Assembly: GCA_965153455.1 (NCBI GenBank)
Contig: OZ234504.1
Span: 2,542,001 to 2,606,000, forward strand
DNA from: Sphagnum compactum
Taxonomy: Eukaryota > Bryophyta > Sphagnopsida > Sphagnales
Length of the DNA stretch: 64,000 nt
Reading direction: 5' to 3'
Part shown: positions 61,741-64,000 of the stretch, piece by piece
Numbering within the stretch: the stretch's first letter is position 1
How the letters are laid out: each line of letters starts with the position of its first letter
Position numbers and translations under genes: made by a program
The notes under the pieces: generated by a model
The model's input: only the letters and a program-made list of their open reading frames with translations
What the model was told of the DNA's origin: nothing
Database searches by the model: none

Positions 61741-64000
61741 ACCTCGACAGACGCACAGACAGACTTAATGAAATAATATATATGATTTGCTTATTCCCTC
61801 TTAGATGACATTTGGGGAGTTGGGTTTCTAGGGGGTTTGAAATTTTGTGGTAGGTATTAGGTATGTAAAGTGTGTTAGTTTCTGGGTAGTTGTTTAACCC
61901 ATAAATTAAAACCCTAACCTTAATGTGCAACGTGCTTACCAAACCACTAAACTCGAAGTTGAATTGCAATGTGTGCACAAAGCCATTACACATTTCCAAT
62001 TTTTCTCATGTGAGAAAAATTTGATGTTTGAAAACAGACAAACTTTGACATATGAAAGGTGCCATGTTGAAGAGAAGCTCCAAGGTTAGGGTGACTATTT
62101 ACAAAGCATATGGAGTATGCTCGAGAACATGAGTGTAGAAAGAAACAAAAAAAAAAGGTCACATTCCCTTGGAAATTTAATTAGTTTGTTTTGTTCATAG
62201 TGTTTTTGTAATTAGAATGTTATTACTAACATTCACCTAGTAGCTCATTAGGTGAGAAAAACTTCCACCAAGCAATGATCATTTCTTAACATCAATGGCA
62301 CCTAAGCTTTTGTTGGTTTTCAAAAAACACAAAAAAAAGGACTAGGAAGCTCCAAGAACTCAGAGTAATCTTCTTGACGAACTTTTGTGTTGGCTTTTAA
62401 AAATCAAAACACCATTTCCCTATATTTTGTGGTGCCCAAAAATGACACAAATGCAAAGCTCTTAATGCATATGTTCCATGGAAGGCACAATGATCTTGAC
62501 ATTCATGTGAAGCTGCAAGAGAATTCATGTTATAGGTGATGGTAGTCCTCCCAAAAAAATGGGGAAAAGCTTTCGACAATGATTTCAACAAGGGAATAAC
62601 AACAATTGTTGTGGTGGTGGCACTTGATTGTTCTAGACCTATAAATGACAATCCATCTCCCCCCCCAAAGCCTAAGTGCCATTAGAAAAAAGCCATTCTT
62701 TTTATTTGATTTTGAAATTTTAGTTTATTTTGTTTGAAAGGTTAAACCCAATGTTGTGTAGGTACCCAAATCCAAATGTTCCAATTGGTGGTTCTAGATT
62801 TAGATATTAAAAACTTGACCCAATCATGGTAAATCCAAAGTAAAACCTAAAATCTTTTATTCACCCATTTTCAATGAATGAAACCCCTAAGGACCTCCCT
62901 AGGTTTGAGTGTTGGTTTGAAGGGTTCATGTGTGTATGTTAGTTCATACTTGATAGTGTAAATATTTGTGTTACTTTTAACTGAAATGTAAGACGTATCC
63001 CACTTATTTCATCATCTATTTTATGTTATGGCCACACATTGTTGTTGGTTGTTTTAATAACTTACAAGCCAAGTTTGAATGTATCAAACACAAACAAGAA
63101 AACATGTTTTCTCAACATTAATGCATATGAAGTGATTCAATACTCCTTTTTACAACAAGAACAATGATTTCTTGATCATTATATCAATATATGCTTTTGA
63201 CAACTTTAATTCCTTCAAATGCAAAACCACTCCTATTGAATTATATGTTACAACCTTAAATCTAGACCACATCTAGAATCACATCCTTTTTAGAAAATCA
63301 TAAACTTTATATTTGTAACCACCTTGTTTGCGCAAAGCAATATTACCGTTATCCATAAGTTTTGACATTTGAAAAAAAAAAAAAATCTTACCTCAAGGTT
63401 CTACCACATTTCTAAAATATATAAGGTCTAGGACTTAAGGTTTTTTTAAAAACCATATACCCACACAACACTAGTTAAAATTTGGGGATCGTGTTTTAAT
63501 TTTTATTTATTTTTGAAATATCAAGATTTTGGCAATTTTTTTCAAAAACTTAACAAATTTAGTTGAACTTAACAATGTTTTCAAAAAATTCCAAACTTTC
63601 AATTAAAAAAATGCTTCAATTTTGCTCAATTTTCACAATTGAAAGTTTGATGAAAAAATTCAATTGTTAGTTTATTTTTTCTGAAACTGCATTAAAAAAT
63701 GGAATTTGGCAACAAGTTCCAATTCTATGGTTTCAAAAGTTTGGTGAAAATTTCCAACTTTTTATCAAAATTTGATTTGCAATAAATTTTCTTTTTTCAT
63801 CACAATCTTTTTCAAATTTGAGGTTTTTTTAAATATTTGTCAATTTTATTCCTTTTTTTTTTGTTTCTAATCATATTTTCTTAAAAAAATTATGGCTTAC
63901 TATTGCCAATTCAGAAAGAAAATGACTCTCCCCTCATCCCCCACCCCCCATTACCAAAAATAAGCACAAAAAAAAGAGAGAAAGAAACTAAGCCCTCAAC
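61741..64000. other. AT-rich intergenic DNA to the window end
   Basis: Short ORFs and A/T homopolymers only; nothing supported. Confidence 0.55.

Overview
The window is nuclear DNA of a land plant. It has spliced genes with GT-AG introns and plant-specific gene families: a U-box/ARM E3 ligase, a plant-type glutaminyl cyclase, a B3 protein, an F-box protein and a 1-Cys peroxiredoxin. Intergenic DNA is very AT-rich, carries minisatellites and small DNA transposons, and genes lie about 13 kb apart. Gene leaders with CAG/CTG and GA runs suggest a bryophyte (peat-moss-like) or another seed-free plant. That assignment is an impression, not a demonstrated result.

Layout. 2-3188 (+): 3' three exons of a U-box/armadillo ubiquitin ligase, cut by the left edge. 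3.2-11.5 kb: non-coding, with four tandem-repeat fields. 11549-15206 (+): complete 11-exon glutaminyl-peptide cyclotransferase; its last intron holds a dispersed repeat and a decayed copy of the last exon. 15.2-22 kb: AT-rich, with a minus-strand remnant of a retroelement ORF at 16.6-17.7 kb. 22.0-23.4 kb: head-to-head 3' fragments of two genes, a UBA protein (-) and a MutS2 Smr domain (+). 24.8-25.3 kb: a repeat also present in the cyclase intron. 26-31.7 kb: AT-rich, then degenerate repeats. 32273-34980 (+): B3-domain gene broken by two in-frame stops. 35.7-38.8 kb: rearranged GCN2 pseudogene, with kinase exons on + and HisRS-like exons on -. 39-46 kb: low-complexity DNA, two satellite-sized tandem arrays (periods about 367 and 363 bp) and a 74-bp array ahead of the F-box gene. 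46185-48702 (+): proline-rich F-box protein. 50.4-50.9 kb: non-autonomous hAT-like element containing a CACTA-like foldback. 55.7-55.9 kb: another MITE. 56605-58092 (+): complete 1-Cys peroxiredoxin. 58.1-64 kb: AT-rich, with hairpins, a further hAT-like terminus and a 37-bp tandem repeat.

The intact genes do not form a pathway and look like independent housekeeping or stress genes. The most unusual feature is the number of gene pieces: UBA, Smr, GCN2 in two orientations, a duplicated cyclase exon and a stopped B3 gene. This points to rearrangement, transposon capture and decay rather than to a new functional system. I found no tRNA, rRNA, CRISPR or organelle DNA that I could support.
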